Source: Sphingomonas sp. OV641 (GTDB lineage Bacteria > Pseudomonadota > Alphaproteobacteria > Sphingomonadales > Sphingomonadaceae). Taken from it: DNA of 64,000 nt. Under the pieces are notes generated by a model that saw nothing but the letters and a program-made list of their open reading frames with translations, was not told the DNA's origin and did no database searches. The position numbers and the translations under genes were made by a program. The DNA lies in NCBI RefSeq assembly GCF_900109205.1, contig NZ_FNZB01000007.1, forward strand, positions 1-64,000, given 5' to 3'. This document shows positions 51,535-60,991 of the stretch, one piece after another (position 1 is the first letter of the stretch; every line of letters starts with the position of its first letter).

Positions 51535-52512
51535 CTACGACAGCAGCCCCTCGATCGCCTTCAAAAGCTCGGCGGGCGACGCCTCAGCCTTCGGCGGCAC
51601 CTTGATCGTCAGCCCCCCTCCCCGCGCCTTCGTATAGCGCAGGATGACCTTGCCCCCCTTGCCGGTGATCTCCTTCTCGGCGGCAGCCTTCACGGCTGGC
51701 GCGACAGTCGCCTTCACGAGCCGCTTCGCGACTTCCGGCCCGCTCAGCTTCAAGCCTTTCTGGCTGCGCTCTTCCTCGATGCGTTCAGCCTCTTCGCGCA
51801 TCTTCGCCAGCGCCTTCGGATCTCCGGTAAGCGGCTTGATGTCACGCGCGACGCGTACCGTGATGTCGTGCGTATCGGAGAACGCCGCGACAACTGGTTC
51901 GGGCAAGCGCGCAACGTCGAGAAGCCGGCTCAGCCACGACTTGGAAAGGTTTAAATGCTCGGCCATCTGCGACTGCGAGCCCTCGTAGAACTCCGCGAGC
52001 GCCACCGTATATTCCTTGGCCCGCTCCCAATCCGAGATGTCCTTACGCGAGCGGTTCTCGACATCTGAAACCCGGAACGCCTCCTCGTCCGTGACACTCT
52101 GGATCGTCACCAGATACTCGAACTCCGGGTGGTGATGCGCTCGCAGCCATTTCACCGTCCACCAACGGCGGACGCCGGCGATGATCTCGAAGTCGAAGTT
52201 CGGGTCATCTTTCAGACGCCGAACGATAGCGGGGATCCGTTGCTTCTTGGCGGAGAGGAAGGAGTCGATGAGATCGCGGCAGCTATCTTCGTTCAAATGA
52301 TCCAGATCGCGATTGTGCATCCGCCATGGGCGGCACCGCTCCGGATCGACCCACTCCGTCCGGTCGGCGACCGTTTTCCCCGTCGCGATGCGCGCGAGCG
52401 TCTGGCTGCGACTTGCCATGATGCCGTCCGCAGGGGTCGCCTTATCGAGGTTCTCCTCGTCGTCGAGCCCCTCTGTGAACATCGAGCCGAAGCCCTTGTT
52501 GCCCTTGCTCAT
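51535..52512 (-). CDS. parB: Plasmid partition protein ParB/RepB type
   Basis: A 325-residue DNA-binding partition protein. The ParB nuclease-like domain runs over about residues 45-145 (RCRPWRMHNRDLDHL, then IPAIVRRLKDDPNFDFEIIAGVRRWW). A helix-turn-helix follows (GSQSQMAEHLNLSKSWLSRLL, about residues 180-205). A Lys/Ala-rich C-terminus ends in a dimer strand. It would bind the three palindromes at 52565-52775 and recruit ParA. It lies downstream of parA on the same strand. Confidence 0.88.
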   Translation of the reverse strand: MSKGNKGFGSMFTEGLDDEENLDKATPADGIMASRSQTLARIATGKTVADRTEWVDPERCRPWRMHNRDLDHLNEDSCRDLIDSFLSAKKQRIPAIVRRLKDDPNFDFEIIAGVRRWWTVKWLRAHHHPEFEYLVTIQSVTDEEAFRVSDVENRSRKDISDWERAKEYTVALAEFYEGSQSQMAEHLNLSKSWLSRLLDVARLPEPVVAAFSDTHDITVRVARDIKPLTGDPKALAKMREEAERIEEERSQKGLKLSGPEVAKRLVKATVAPAVKAAAEKEITGKGGKVILRYTKARGGGLTIKVPPKAEASPAELLKAIEGLLS

Positions 52513-52564
52513 CGGCCCGTTTCTCCTTCTCTCTTGCCCTCGCCGACGGGTGCCAACAGGCCAG

Positions 52565-52582
52565 AGTTGCCACGTGGCAACT
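52565..52582. repeat. parS-like palindrome 1
   Basis: AGTTGCCACGTGGCAACT, a perfect 18-base palindrome, 53 bases before the parB start. Two further copies lie between here and parA. Confidence 0.8.
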
Positions 52583-52679
52583 GCGCCGCCCCCAGGCGCT
52601 TGCACTGACGTTCCTGCCGTGTGCGATCTGACATGGTATTCCTACCTAACATATTGCTTCTATTGGGTTCTTCCACTTT

Positions 52680-52695
52680 GTTGTCACGTGGCAAC
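52680..52695. repeat. parS-like palindrome 2
   Basis: GTTGTCACGTGGCAAC, the same 16-base core with one mismatch in the left half. Confidence 0.7.
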
Positions 52696-52757
52696 TCGGT
52701 GATCCGGCTTCGTCTCACTCCCCGATTGCCCGTGCTCGCCGACGTGAGAAATATCGG

Positions 52758-52775
52758 AGTTGCCACGTGGCAACT
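52758..52775. repeat. parS-like palindrome 3
   Basis: AGTTGCCACGTGGCAACT, identical to copy 1, ending 4 bases from the parA stop codon. Symmetry and place between parA and parB make a centromere/operator function likely. Confidence 0.8.
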
Positions 52776-52779
52776 CTCC

Positions 52780-53982
52780 CTAAATTCGGCCCCCTGCCCT
52801 GCTCGCCCAGGTGCGCAGAACGTCCTGCTCAATATCCTGGCAAACGTCGCTGAGATGCTTCATGCAGCGGTTGTAGACCTCGTGCGACGTGACGGGCTTG
52901 TCGAGTTCGAAAACGGTTTTCATCCTGGAGCTGGCATTGTCGATTTCGGCGCTGGTGACCATCACCGACTGCGTCATTGAGCCACCGAAGACCTGCCGCA
53001 TCATCGACAGTATCTCCCGGTGCATCGACTTGCTCTCGTCCACGCGGCTGCCGACCAGCCGGATGAAGTTGTAGGCCGGCCTTCCCCGCCCCGCGAGTTG
53101 CTCGAGCTGCTTCATCGTCGTTCGCGTCATGTCGATGAAAGATACCGTCGAGGCGAAGTCGACAAGGCTCGGCGGCACCGGAATGACCATGCAGTTAGCG
53201 GCCTGGAGCACAGCCATCGACACCATGCCCAATGCCGGCGGCGGGTCCATGATCACGACGTCATAGTCATCGACCACCTCATCAATGGCCTGCGCGATCA
53301 GGTCGATGATCTCCATGTTCTGATTTCGCGCCATGTGCCCGGCGATCTCATACTCGAGATTATAAAGTCGCAGGTTCGACGGGATCAGGTGGAGGTTGTG
53401 AAAGTGCGTCTTGCGGATAATCTTGCGAACGCCAAGCAGCTCCGGATTGTGAAAATGCCCGTAAAGCGTGTCTTCCTCGTCGAGGTCCACGTCGGGGCGA
53501 TAGCCGAACATCATGGTTGAAGACGCCTGGCTGTCGCAGTCGATGAACAGGACCCGGTAGCCCTTGATGGCAAAATGCTGGGCGAGATGCAGCGCGATCG
53601 TCGACTTGCCGACGCCCCCCTTGAAGTTGCAGACCGAGATGATCGCCGGGGTATCGGTTGGCTCGCGCCAGGGACGCGTTCCAAACACCTCGCGCATATG
53701 ATCAAGCTCTTCGAGCGTATACTGCAGCCTATGCCCGGAGCCCGTCCGCCCTCGAGCGGGGAGGCGGCCGTCGCGCTCCGCTTCCCGGACAGCAGATGCC
53801 GTCCGCCCGACCAGTGCAGCAGCTTTCGAAATCGGGAAGGTCGGACCCTTCTTCTGACCGGTTTCGGGATCAACCGCGCTGTCACGAATGCGCTTGAGGA
53901 TCGTCAACGACTTTCTGTGGAGCACGTCCAGACCACCTTCGATGAGGTCGTCCGGCTGTGCTAGGGAGGGGTCGGTAGCCAT
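52780..53982 (-). CDS. parA: Plasmid partition ATPase ParA with N-terminal DNA-binding domain
   Basis: A 400-residue type-Ia ParA. The N-terminal helix-turn-helix (FPISKAAALVGRTASAVREAE, then GRLPARGRTGSGHRLQYTLEEL, about residues 50-95) suggests autoregulation. The ATPase part has the deviant Walker A (CNFKGGVGKSTIALHLAQHF, about residue 125), Walker A' (VLFIDCDSQAS) and Walker B (DYDVVIMDPPPALG). Together with ParB and the parS-like palindromes it segregates the plasmid. The start at 53982 gives the full N-terminal domain. Confidence 0.9.
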   Translation of the reverse strand: MATDPSLAQPDDLIEGGLDVLHRKSLTILKRIRDSAVDPETGQKKGPTFPISKAAALVGRTASAVREAERDGRLPARGRTGSGHRLQYTLEELDHMREVFGTRPWREPTDTPAIISVCNFKGGVGKSTIALHLAQHFAIKGYRVLFIDCDSQASSTMMFGYRPDVDLDEEDTLYGHFHNPELLGVRKIIRKTHFHNLHLIPSNLRLYNLEYEIAGHMARNQNMEIIDLIAQAIDEVVDDYDVVIMDPPPALGMVSMAVLQAANCMVIPVPPSLVDFASTVSFIDMTRTTMKQLEQLAGRGRPAYNFIRLVGSRVDESKSMHREILSMMRQVFGGSMTQSVMVTSAEIDNASSRMKTVFELDKPVTSHEVYNRCMKHLSDVCQDIEQDVLRTWASRAGGRI

Positions 53983-54071
53983 CTCAGTCCGCTTCTGTGG
54001 GTTTGATGCGCCATGATAGCCACGTTGGCAGTTTCGAGCAAGGAAATGGCCACCAGACTTACAAGTTGACC

Positions 54072-54410
54072 GATGATCTCCGAGCCCCTTGCGCATGTGC
54101 GCGCTTTCTGGCCAATCGGCGGCGGCTGCGACCGATGATCTCCGTGCCTTTGCGTGTTGCTGCAAAGTCTGGCGCCGGGATTGTGGCGACAAACGGCTAC
54201 CTGTGGATAACCACCGATGATCTCGGTACTTTGCGATGATCTCGGTGCGTATCAGCGATGATCTCGGTGCGAGCCGACCGATGATCTCAGAGCCCATACC
54301 TATTACTAGAATCACCCTATAAAAAACCGATTCGCGAATCGTTTTGATTTTTCGATTTTGGGTGAAGGAGGGCAGGGGGAGGGCGCAGAACGGCACCGAC
54401 ATCATCGGTG
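54072..54410. other. Replication origin with iterons, DnaA box and AT-rich segment
   Basis: Six direct iterons of consensus CCGATGATCTC(C/G)G(A/T)G start at 54072, 54134, 54216, 54235, 54257 and 54280. An inverted, slightly degenerate copy lies at 54394-54408. A perfect DnaA box (TTATCCACA on the minus strand) is at 54202-54210. An AT-rich stretch follows at 54300-54360, containing the palindrome CGATTCGCGAATCG. The repA gene begins at 54531. This is the layout of an iteron-controlled oriV. Confidence 0.88.
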
Positions 54411-54530
54411 TTTCTGCAACTCTCGCGGCCTTTTCCCCTCCCAAACTGCCAACGGGGTTGATTTCACGCCTCAAACCTGTTGAGACATGCCCATCACAGC
54501 CCCCGGTCGATTCGGGGGGAAGGGCAGACC

Positions 54531-55835
54531 ATGAATGGGGATCAGCATAGGCCGCTGGGGCATCAGTACGCACTAGCCATGCTCAACGGCGGCGAGGAGA
54601 GCGTCCGCAAGCTCGCCACCACCGCCGGCACCCAGCTCACCTTGGACGCATTCCTGCGCGTCCAGGACGAAGAACCGGTTCCTGCCTTCCTCCACTCCGC
54701 GCTTTGTGCGATGTCGCTGCCAACCAAGCGGCCCAAGGACGACACTCAGCCCATCGTCCGTGAGGACGGCAAATATGCGCTGGCCATCAATCCCAGGCCA
54801 GTGCTTCAGAATGTCGACGGCAAGTCCGTCATGCGAAGCCTTGGTGTGCCTTATGGCGCCTATCCACGCGTTGCCCTGATCTACCTCCTCTCTCAGGCGG
54901 TCATGAAGCAATCGCGGGACGTTTATCTTGGCCGCAATTTCACCGAGTGGATGCGCCGCCTTGGCTACCAGACCGTGTCTTATGGACCACGCGGGACGGC
55001 CAACCTGATGCGAGAGCAGGTGGATCGGCTGCTGGCGTGCGAGTGGCAGATCCGCTGGGACGGCACCGACACGGAAGACAACGCCTTCGCTGTCCGGGAC
55101 GTCAAGATTTCCAACGAATATGCCGGTTCGCTCGACAAGAACGGCTCATTCGCGCGCGAAATCCGTATGTCCGAGGCGTTCTACTCGCACCTCATCGACC
55201 ATGCCGTGCCACTCAATGAGATCGCCATCCGCGAGCTCAAGGGTACGCCAACGGCGCTCGATCTCTACACTTACCTTGCCTACCGACTCCCGCGGATTGG
55301 ATCCGACAAGGGCCAGGTTATCTCATGGGACCAGCTCGCCAAGCACCTTGGCAACGAGGCCGACAGCAAGCGCTTCCGACAGACCGTCCGCGAAACCATG
55401 CAGATCGTGTCGGCGGTCTATCCCAACGCAAATGTCGATCTCTCCGGGCGGAAGGTCATTCTTCATCCGTCACCGGCACCGCTGGAGCGCAAGCTCGTGG
55501 GGCCGCACCTTCGACTCGTCGGGGGCGAGGCTCCGAAAACGGCACCGAGATCATCGGTCAAACCGGCCCATGCAGCGAAGTCCGCGCCCGCGAAGGACGA
55601 TGCGCCGACTCTTCCGTTCCCCGCCGGGTCTCTCTCATACGGCACGCGTGAGGCCGTCTTCCGCCAGATCGCGCTGACCAAGGGCCATCCGTGGTCAGTG
55701 GATGACATGGCGGCTGCATTCCGCAAGGGATGCCCCGATTTTAGCCGGCCGCGCACCGATTCAGAGTGGCTGCGGATCTGGGAGAAGTTCGTCGTCGCCT
55801 ATGCTGAACGCCGCGCGAATCGAAGCGACGACTAA
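54531..55835 (+). CDS. repA: Plasmid replication initiator RepA
   Basis: A 434-residue initiator of the RPA type found in alphaproteobacterial plasmids. Visible parts are YGAYPRVALIYLLSQAVMKQ, GRNFTEWMRRLGYQTVSYGPRG, FYSHLIDHAVPLNEIAIRELKG and LDLYTYLAYRLPRI, the winged-helix core, then a Pro/Ala linker and a C-terminal domain (SLSYGTREAVFRQIALTKGHP). It would bind the iterons upstream. Its own coding sequence contains one inverted iteron (55543-55557), and another copy follows the stop (55838-55850). Confidence 0.88.
   Translation: MNGDQHRPLGHQYALAMLNGGEESVRKLATTAGTQLTLDAFLRVQDEEPVPAFLHSALCAMSLPTKRPKDDTQPIVREDGKYALAINPRPVLQNVDGKSVMRSLGVPYGAYPRVALIYLLSQAVMKQSRDVYLGRNFTEWMRRLGYQTVSYGPRGTANLMREQVDRLLACEWQIRWDGTDTEDNAFAVRDVKISNEYAGSLDKNGSFAREIRMSEAFYSHLIDHAVPLNEIAIRELKGTPTALDLYTYLAYRLPRIGSDKGQVISWDQLAKHLGNEADSKRFRQTVRETMQIVSAVYPNANVDLSGRKVILHPSPAPLERKLVGPHLRLVGGEAPKTAPRSSVKPAHAAKSAPAKDDAPTLPFPAGSLSYGTREAVFRQIALTKGHPWSVDDMAAAFRKGCPDFSRPRTDSEWLRIWEKFVVAYAERRANRSDD
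55543..55557 (-). repeat. Inverted iteron inside repA
   Basis: CACCGAGATCATCGG, the exact reverse of the oriV iteron CCGATGATCTCGGTG, within the linker-coding part of repA. Confidence 0.75.
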
Positions 55836-55850
55836 CCGATGATCTCCGAG
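55836..55850 (+). repeat. Iteron downstream of repA
   Basis: CCGATGATCTCCGAG, identical to the first oriV iteron, lies directly at the repA stop. It may be a handcuffing or copy-control site. Confidence 0.75.
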
Positions 55851-55951
55851 CCGTTCGCGTTGAGGCGAGCGCAGGCTGAATCTGTCTCCAAGTCTCAGAC
55901 CGACCGAAAAGAGGAAAGGAGGGGCCGAGCGTGTAAGCAGGAGGTAGAATT

Positions 55952-56806
55952 ATGCCGCTTACAGCCAGACGGCCATCGCAGGAGATAGTCGACATTGTCG
56001 GGGCCCTGGGCGGCACGTGGAGCGGCAATGTCGCGATGTGCCGCTGTCCCGCACACAGCGATCGCGATCCAAGCTTGTCGATTCGGCAAGGGGATCGCGG
56101 CATTCTCGTCACCTGTTTCGCAGGATGCTCGCGCGAAGACGTCCTGCGTGAACTGCGCCTTGTTCGCCCGGGTCGCCATTATCCGCCACCCGCCTTGGCG
56201 GACTCGCCGCGGCCGATGAACGTCGAAAGAATCTGGAATGAGGCGGTCGACGTTCCGGGCACCCTTGCCGAGCGCTACCTCCAGTGCCGGAACCTCCTCC
56301 CACCACCACGCGATCTTCGCTTCCATCCGCGTTGCCCTTACCTGCCCAAGCCGAAGACGATCTTCGAACCCGCTCTCCTGGTAGCGGTGCGCGAGGGAAA
56401 CCGTCTGGTCGCAATTCAACGCATATTCCTGAACCCCGACACCGCCCATTACACGCGCAAGGTCATGCTTGGCGCCCCGGGGCACGGCGCTTGGCGGGGC
56501 GGGGCAGGGGGCAACACCCTTGCCATCGCCGAGGGCTTTGAGACGGCCGACGCTTTCGCGCGCCTGAGCAACCTCCCGTGCTGGGCTTCACTCGGCGCAC
56601 GTCGGCTCAACCAGCTCGTCATTCCGCCCACGGTCACAACGCTCCTGGTCGCCGAGGACAACGATTCCGAAGGGCACAGGGCAGCCGAAAGTGCCCAAGC
56701 GCATTACGCCCGGTCGGGCCTCATCATCGAACGCGCGCCCCCGCCGCCAATCTACAAGGATTGGGCAAAGGCGCTCGATGCCCGAGCGCAGCAGAGCCGC
56801 GTCTAG
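55952..56806 (+). CDS. Toprim-domain protein with primase-type zinc finger
   Basis: A 284-residue protein. The N-terminus has a DnaG-like CHC2 zinc finger (AMCRCPAHSDRDPSLSIRQG, then ILVTCFAGCSREDVL, about residues 28-65). The C-terminal half has a toprim fold (TLAIAEGFETADAFARL with the catalytic Glu, and TLLVAEDNDSEGHRAAESA with the DxD-like acidic pair). Such proteins act as plasmid primases or accessory topoisomerase-like enzymes. It lies between repA and the helicase gene, and all are on the plus strand. Confidence 0.85.
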   Translation: MPLTARRPSQEIVDIVGALGGTWSGNVAMCRCPAHSDRDPSLSIRQGDRGILVTCFAGCSREDVLRELRLVRPGRHYPPPALADSPRPMNVERIWNEAVDVPGTLAERYLQCRNLLPPPRDLRFHPRCPYLPKPKTIFEPALLVAVREGNRLVAIQRIFLNPDTAHYTRKVMLGAPGHGAWRGGAGGNTLAIAEGFETADAFARLSNLPCWASLGARRLNQLVIPPTVTTLLVAEDNDSEGHRAAESAQAHYARSGLIIERAPPPPIYKDWAKALDARAQQSRV

Positions 56807-56887
56807 GCGCGAAGCGCCGGAGGAGAGGGGAGGGGGATCGAAAGGGTGTCGCTGCCGAGGGTGCAGCCCACTCTGGAGACCACACCC

Positions 56888-59341
56888 ATGTCCGATCTCT
56901 TCGAAGCGGCCGCCCAGGCTGAGCGCGAGGCCGTGCGCCTCCTTCTACCCCGTCTGCGCTCCGACGAGGCCATTCAGCGTCGTCACCTCAACGACGCGAT
57001 GACCAAGGCCTTCGGCGGTTCTGATGCCGACGGTCGCTGGACACAACGCGCCAGCTTTGAACTCCTCGAGCATGCCCTTGCCATCCATCTTCAGTCGAGC
57101 GCCCAAAAAATTGCGGCGTTCGGCGACGTCCGCGCGCTGATCGATTTGTCCGATCGCCTGCCCACTCAGACGGTTCGCAGCGAGGATCAGATCGAATGGC
57201 AGCAATTCTCGACACCTGTCGACATCGCTGCGGTTATGACGCTTCTCGCCAACGTCCAGCCCGACGACATCGTGCTCGAGCCGAGCGCGGGTAACGGCCT
57301 ATTGGTCGCGCAGCTCCGTCACGTCGAATCGCTCCATCTGAACGAGCTCGATCCGCTCCGCCGTGGCCGATTGAAGGCGGCTTTCCCCTCAGCATCGATC
57401 ACCGGGCACGATGGTGCGACCATCAATTCCACCCTCGCAAGCGTCGATCGACCAACCCTCATCCTGATGAACCCGCCCTTTTCGAGGTCGGTCGGCCGCG
57501 GCGCCGACGACTATGCCGCAGTCCGTCATCTGCAAGCGGCGCTGCGCCGTCTTCAACCGGGCGGCCGGCTCGTTGCCATCATGCCCGATTGGTTTGGCCC
57601 GAGCGCACGCATGCGTGAGCAATATGAGACGATCCTGCGCGACGTGAGCGTCCTGGCGGCCGTCCGTCTCGAGAAGTGCTACCTGAAGCATGGGACTTCG
57701 ATCGCCGTGCGGTTGTTTGTCATCGACAAGGTCCCCGGCCGGTCGCCCCCCGCGCTCATCCAGCGTTCGTCCGTTGCCGAGCTGCTCGATATCCTGATCA
57801 TCCCCGAACGATCGTCGGCGAAGCCCGATCGCGGAGCGTCGGCGCCGAAGCGCTCAGGTGGAGTTTCGCTCTTCCGGGCCGTCAAAAGCAGCCGTCCGGC
57901 GCCCCGCGCCTACCATGCCCCGGCACGCAACCACGTGCTCCCCGTCGAATATGCGAAACTTGAGACGCCGGCGCCGCTGCTCGAGCAGAGCGGCGTCTAT
58001 CTTCCATATCGACCGAGCCGTATCAGCTTCGCGAGCGCTGGCGAGCATCCAACGCCGCTCGTCGAATCTGTCGCCATGGGCTCGATCCCGGCGCCGGTCC
58101 CAGAGTATGTGCCGGCGCTGCCCGAGCGCACCGTCGCCGAGCGGCTGCTCTCCGCCTCCCAACTCGAGACGGTCGTCTACGCGGGGCATGCCTGGACCCA
58201 GTGGATCCCAGGCACTTTCAGACCCGACAAGGAGGGTGTCGGCCTCGTGCTGGCCGAAGACGGCCATTCCTATCGTAAGGGCTTCTTCCTGGGCGACGGC
58301 ACGGGGGCGGGGAAGGGTCGTCAAATCGCGGCCTGCATCCTCGACAACTGGCTCCAGGGCCGCCGCCGCAACATCTGGGTCTCGAAGAATGCGCCGCTCC
58401 TCGAAGACGCGCGACGCGACTGGACGGCCCTTGGCGGCCTTAACGGCGACATTCAGCCCATCTCCAACTGGAAGATCGATGAGCCGATCAGCCTCGACCA
58501 GGGCGTGCTGTTCGTCAGCTATCCGACGCTGCGTTCGATGCGTGGTGACTACGGTCGCCTGAAGCAGCTGGTTGACTGGGCCGGGGCCGATTTTGACGGT
58601 GTCATCGCCTTCGACGAGGCCCACGAGATGGGCGGCGTTGCGGGTGGGGAGGGCGCTCTCGGCACCAAGGATGGATCCCAGCAGGGAATCTGCGGCGTGC
58701 TCCTCCAGAACCAATTGCCCGCGGCCCGCGTCCTCTATGCTTCAGCCACCGGCGCCTCTGTCGTCAACAACCTCGCTTATGCGGTCCGACTGGGGCTCTG
58801 GGGCCCAGGGACCGCCTTCCCCGACCGGGAGCAGTTCATCAGCAGCATCAGCAAAGGCGGGATCGCCGCGATGGAGCTGGTCGCGCGCGATCTCAAGGCC
58901 ACCGGCCTCTACATGGCCCGCGCACTGAGCTTCGCAGGTGTCGAATATGACATTCTGCGCCATGAGCTGACCGCCGCGCAGATCGAGATCTACGACACCT
59001 ATGCGGACGCGTGGTCGATCATTCACCAGAACTTGGAGAAGGCGCTCGAACTGACCGGCATCGTCGATGCGCTTGAGAACGCGACTTTGAACAGCGGCGC
59101 CAAGGCATCCGCGCGCTCGCGGTTCGAGTCCACGAAGCAGCGCTTTTTCGGACAGGTTCTGCTCTCCATGAAGCTCCCCACCGTCATCGCCGCGGTCCAC
59201 GAGCATCTCGCCGCGGGGCAGTCAGTCGTGATGCAGCTCGTCACGACGGCCGAGTCCATTCTTGACCGGAGACTAGGCGCGCTCAGCCCCGACGACCGCG
59301 CGGACCTCGAGATCGACCTCTCGCCCCGGGAATATGTCTAA
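56888..59341 (+). pseudogene. Strawberry-notch-type methyltransferase/helicase, C-terminally truncated
   Basis: 817 residues remain of a protein usually near 1400. The N-terminal part is an adenine-methyltransferase fold (SAM motif VLEPSAGNGLLVAQL, catalytic NPPFSRS, about residues 115-210). A superfamily-2 helicase core of strawberry-notch type follows: Walker A FLGDGTGAGKGRQIAACIL (about residue 475), DEAH box FDEAHEMGG (about 575) and YASATGAS (about 615). The second helicase lobe and the C-terminal domain are gone: the frame stops at TAA/TAG sequence of an inserted recombinase element, right after DLSPREYV. The ATP-binding half could still be made but not work as a helicase. Confidence 0.85.
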
Positions 59342-59480
59342 TGTTGAGCTCAACATTACACGTATTCTTTGCAGTCGCAGTTTATGTCGAGCGTGGCGGC
59401 AGGAGGCGCAGGTTTCCTTCGGTTTTCCATGATTTCACTCCAGATAATATATGAGGATCAGGGGAATGTCTGGGGACGGG

Positions 59481-60485
59481 TCAGGCCAGTCTTCGAACGT
59501 CGGTAAGCATGGTGATCAGAGCGTCGGATGGCGGCTTGAAGCGTCCGGGCATGATGGCGGGGGCGCCGTGGGCCGCGAGAATCTGCAGCTTCTCCTCGGG
59601 ATCGGCGCGCAGATAGGCCTCGGTACTTTGGATGCTGGCGTGGCCGAGCCACAGCGCGACTTTGCGAATGTCACCTGTCGCCGCCAACGTGTGCATGGCG
59701 CAGGAATGGCGCAGCACGTGCGGCGTGACCCGTTTTCCGAGGATCGAAGGCTGCTTGATTCCGGCAATCTTAACGTGTTCGGCCAGTCGGAATGCGAACC
59801 CGTCACGCGTCATGGGCTGCCCGTTCGCGTTGAGAAATATCTCGGAAACCTGCGCTTCGGGGCGGATCGCAAGCCATGCGCGCAATGCGATCTGGGTCTC
59901 TTTCCAGAGCGGCAAGACCCGTTCGCGGCGGCCCTTTCCCATGATGTGCATGGTGGACAGCGAACGGTCCGGGAAATCGCGCTGTTGCAGCGATACGAGT
60001 TCCGACACCCTGAGCCCGCCAGCATAGGCCAGGTGCAACATAGCGCGGTCACGAGTGCCGAGGCGGGTCCGGGGATCAGGTGCATCAAGCAAAGCCTTGA
60101 TCTCTGCCCGGTCGAGGTAGTCGATCAGTGCCTTGTCGGTCTTCTTGGTTGGAATCGCACGAATGCGCAGGGCCTGATCGAGACAGGCAGGCACGCGATA
60201 CTCGATGTACCGGAAGAATGATCGGATCGCTGCCAATCGGCCATTGCGGGTCCTCACGCAGCTGCCGCGTCCGTTCTCAACATGGTGGAGGAAGGCCAGG
60301 ATGAGGTCCGTGCCGAGATCCTCGACCTCAAGATCGGTTGGCCGACGCTTCAACCGGTCGGCAGCGAACCGGACCAGCAGCACGAAGCAGTTGGCGTAGG
60401 TCTTCACCGTGTGCGGGCTGACGGCGCGGTCGCGCGGAAGATGTTCGCGCAGGTACGCCGAGAGATAAGGGGCGAGTGCCGTCAT
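59481..60485 (-). CDS. Tyrosine recombinase of the RIT-like element
   Basis: A complete 334-residue XerC/D-like recombinase. The N-terminal SAM-like domain spans about residues 10-105 (DRAVSPHTVKTYANCFVLLVRFA). Catalytic residues are Arg in YAGGLRVSELVSL, Lys in HIMGKGRRERVLPL, His-x-x-Arg in TPHVLRHSCAMHTLA, His in ALWLGHASIQSTEAYLRAD and the Tyr in that same stretch. Its start overlaps the stop of the second, partial recombinase (ATGA). Confidence 0.9.
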   Translation of the reverse strand: MTALAPYLSAYLREHLPRDRAVSPHTVKTYANCFVLLVRFAADRLKRRPTDLEVEDLGTDLILAFLHHVENGRGSCVRTRNGRLAAIRSFFRYIEYRVPACLDQALRIRAIPTKKTDKALIDYLDRAEIKALLDAPDPRTRLGTRDRAMLHLAYAGGLRVSELVSLQQRDFPDRSLSTMHIMGKGRRERVLPLWKETQIALRAWLAIRPEAQVSEIFLNANGQPMTRDGFAFRLAEHVKIAGIKQPSILGKRVTPHVLRHSCAMHTLAATGDIRKVALWLGHASIQSTEAYLRADPEEKLQILAAHGAPAIMPGRFKPPSDALITMLTDVRRLA

Positions 60486-60740
60486 GCCGCTTCTCCCAGG
60501 TAAAGGTGTTCGCTGGCGACCGCGATGTCGCGCAGCAACACCGGGGTGGCCTCGACATACCAGTAGGTGTTGGCGACCGACGCGTGTCCCAGATAGACGC
60601 TGAGGCCGGCCATGTGATGTGCCACGGCCTCCCTGTCCGGCGGACAGGACTCCAGCGAGCGCACGGCGAAGGTATGGCGCAAATCGTGCATCCGCATACC
60701 CATGTCACCGAGTACCGCCGCGCGGTCGGCACCAAGGGAT
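60482..60740 (-). pseudogene. Second tyrosine recombinase, C-terminal fragment
   Basis: Only the last 80-85 residues remain: HDLRHTFAVRSLESCPPDRE, then MAGLSVYLGHASVANTYWYVEA and PVLLRDIAVASEHLYLG. The catalytic His-x-x-Arg, His and Tyr are there, but the N-terminal domain and first Arg are lost. Upstream (above about 60740) the frame is antisense to a plus-strand gene fragment. Confidence 0.8.
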
Positions 60741-60741
60741 A

Positions 60742-60969
60742 GCCGTGGCGCGCAAGGCCGACGCGGTCCTTCCCGCCGCATCCCGCAAGACACTTCTCGA
60801 ATGGATCGAGTTCGATGATGGCGACGCTACCCGCTCTCCCGGACCACCCTGCGACCCGCAGGCCCAGGCCCTCCACCTCAAGATCCTCATCGACCCGGCA
60901 TCGCAACACGGCGAACCGGCCGAGCCCCTCCAGTCTCCCAACGGCTTGCGACTGCCCCCGCTCGGCTGA
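60742..60969 (+). pseudogene. 3' fragment of an unidentified backbone gene
   Basis: A plus-strand frame with no start reads AVARKADAVLPAASRKTLLEW, then ALHLKILIDPASQHGEPAEPL and ends LRLPPLG at 60969. It lies between the recombinase element and PRTRC F. By position it could be the tail of an early PRTRC gene or of the interrupted helicase region. I do not recognise it. Confidence 0.45.
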
Positions 60970-60991
60970 CCTGGCCGGTCGGTCGGTCGTC

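Larger units (their letters stand above)
59339..60740. mobile_element. Tandem tyrosine-recombinase (RIT-like) element, truncated
   Basis: A block with one complete and one partial tyrosine recombinase in ATGA overlap on the minus strand, inserted in the plus-strand helicase gene. RIT elements carry three such recombinases in tandem; here only the last one and the tail of another remain, so the right part is deleted. The left edge shows a perfect 20-base palindrome TAATGTTGAGCTCAACATTA (59339-59358). The right border near 60740 is an estimate from where recombinase similarity ends. Confidence 0.65.
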
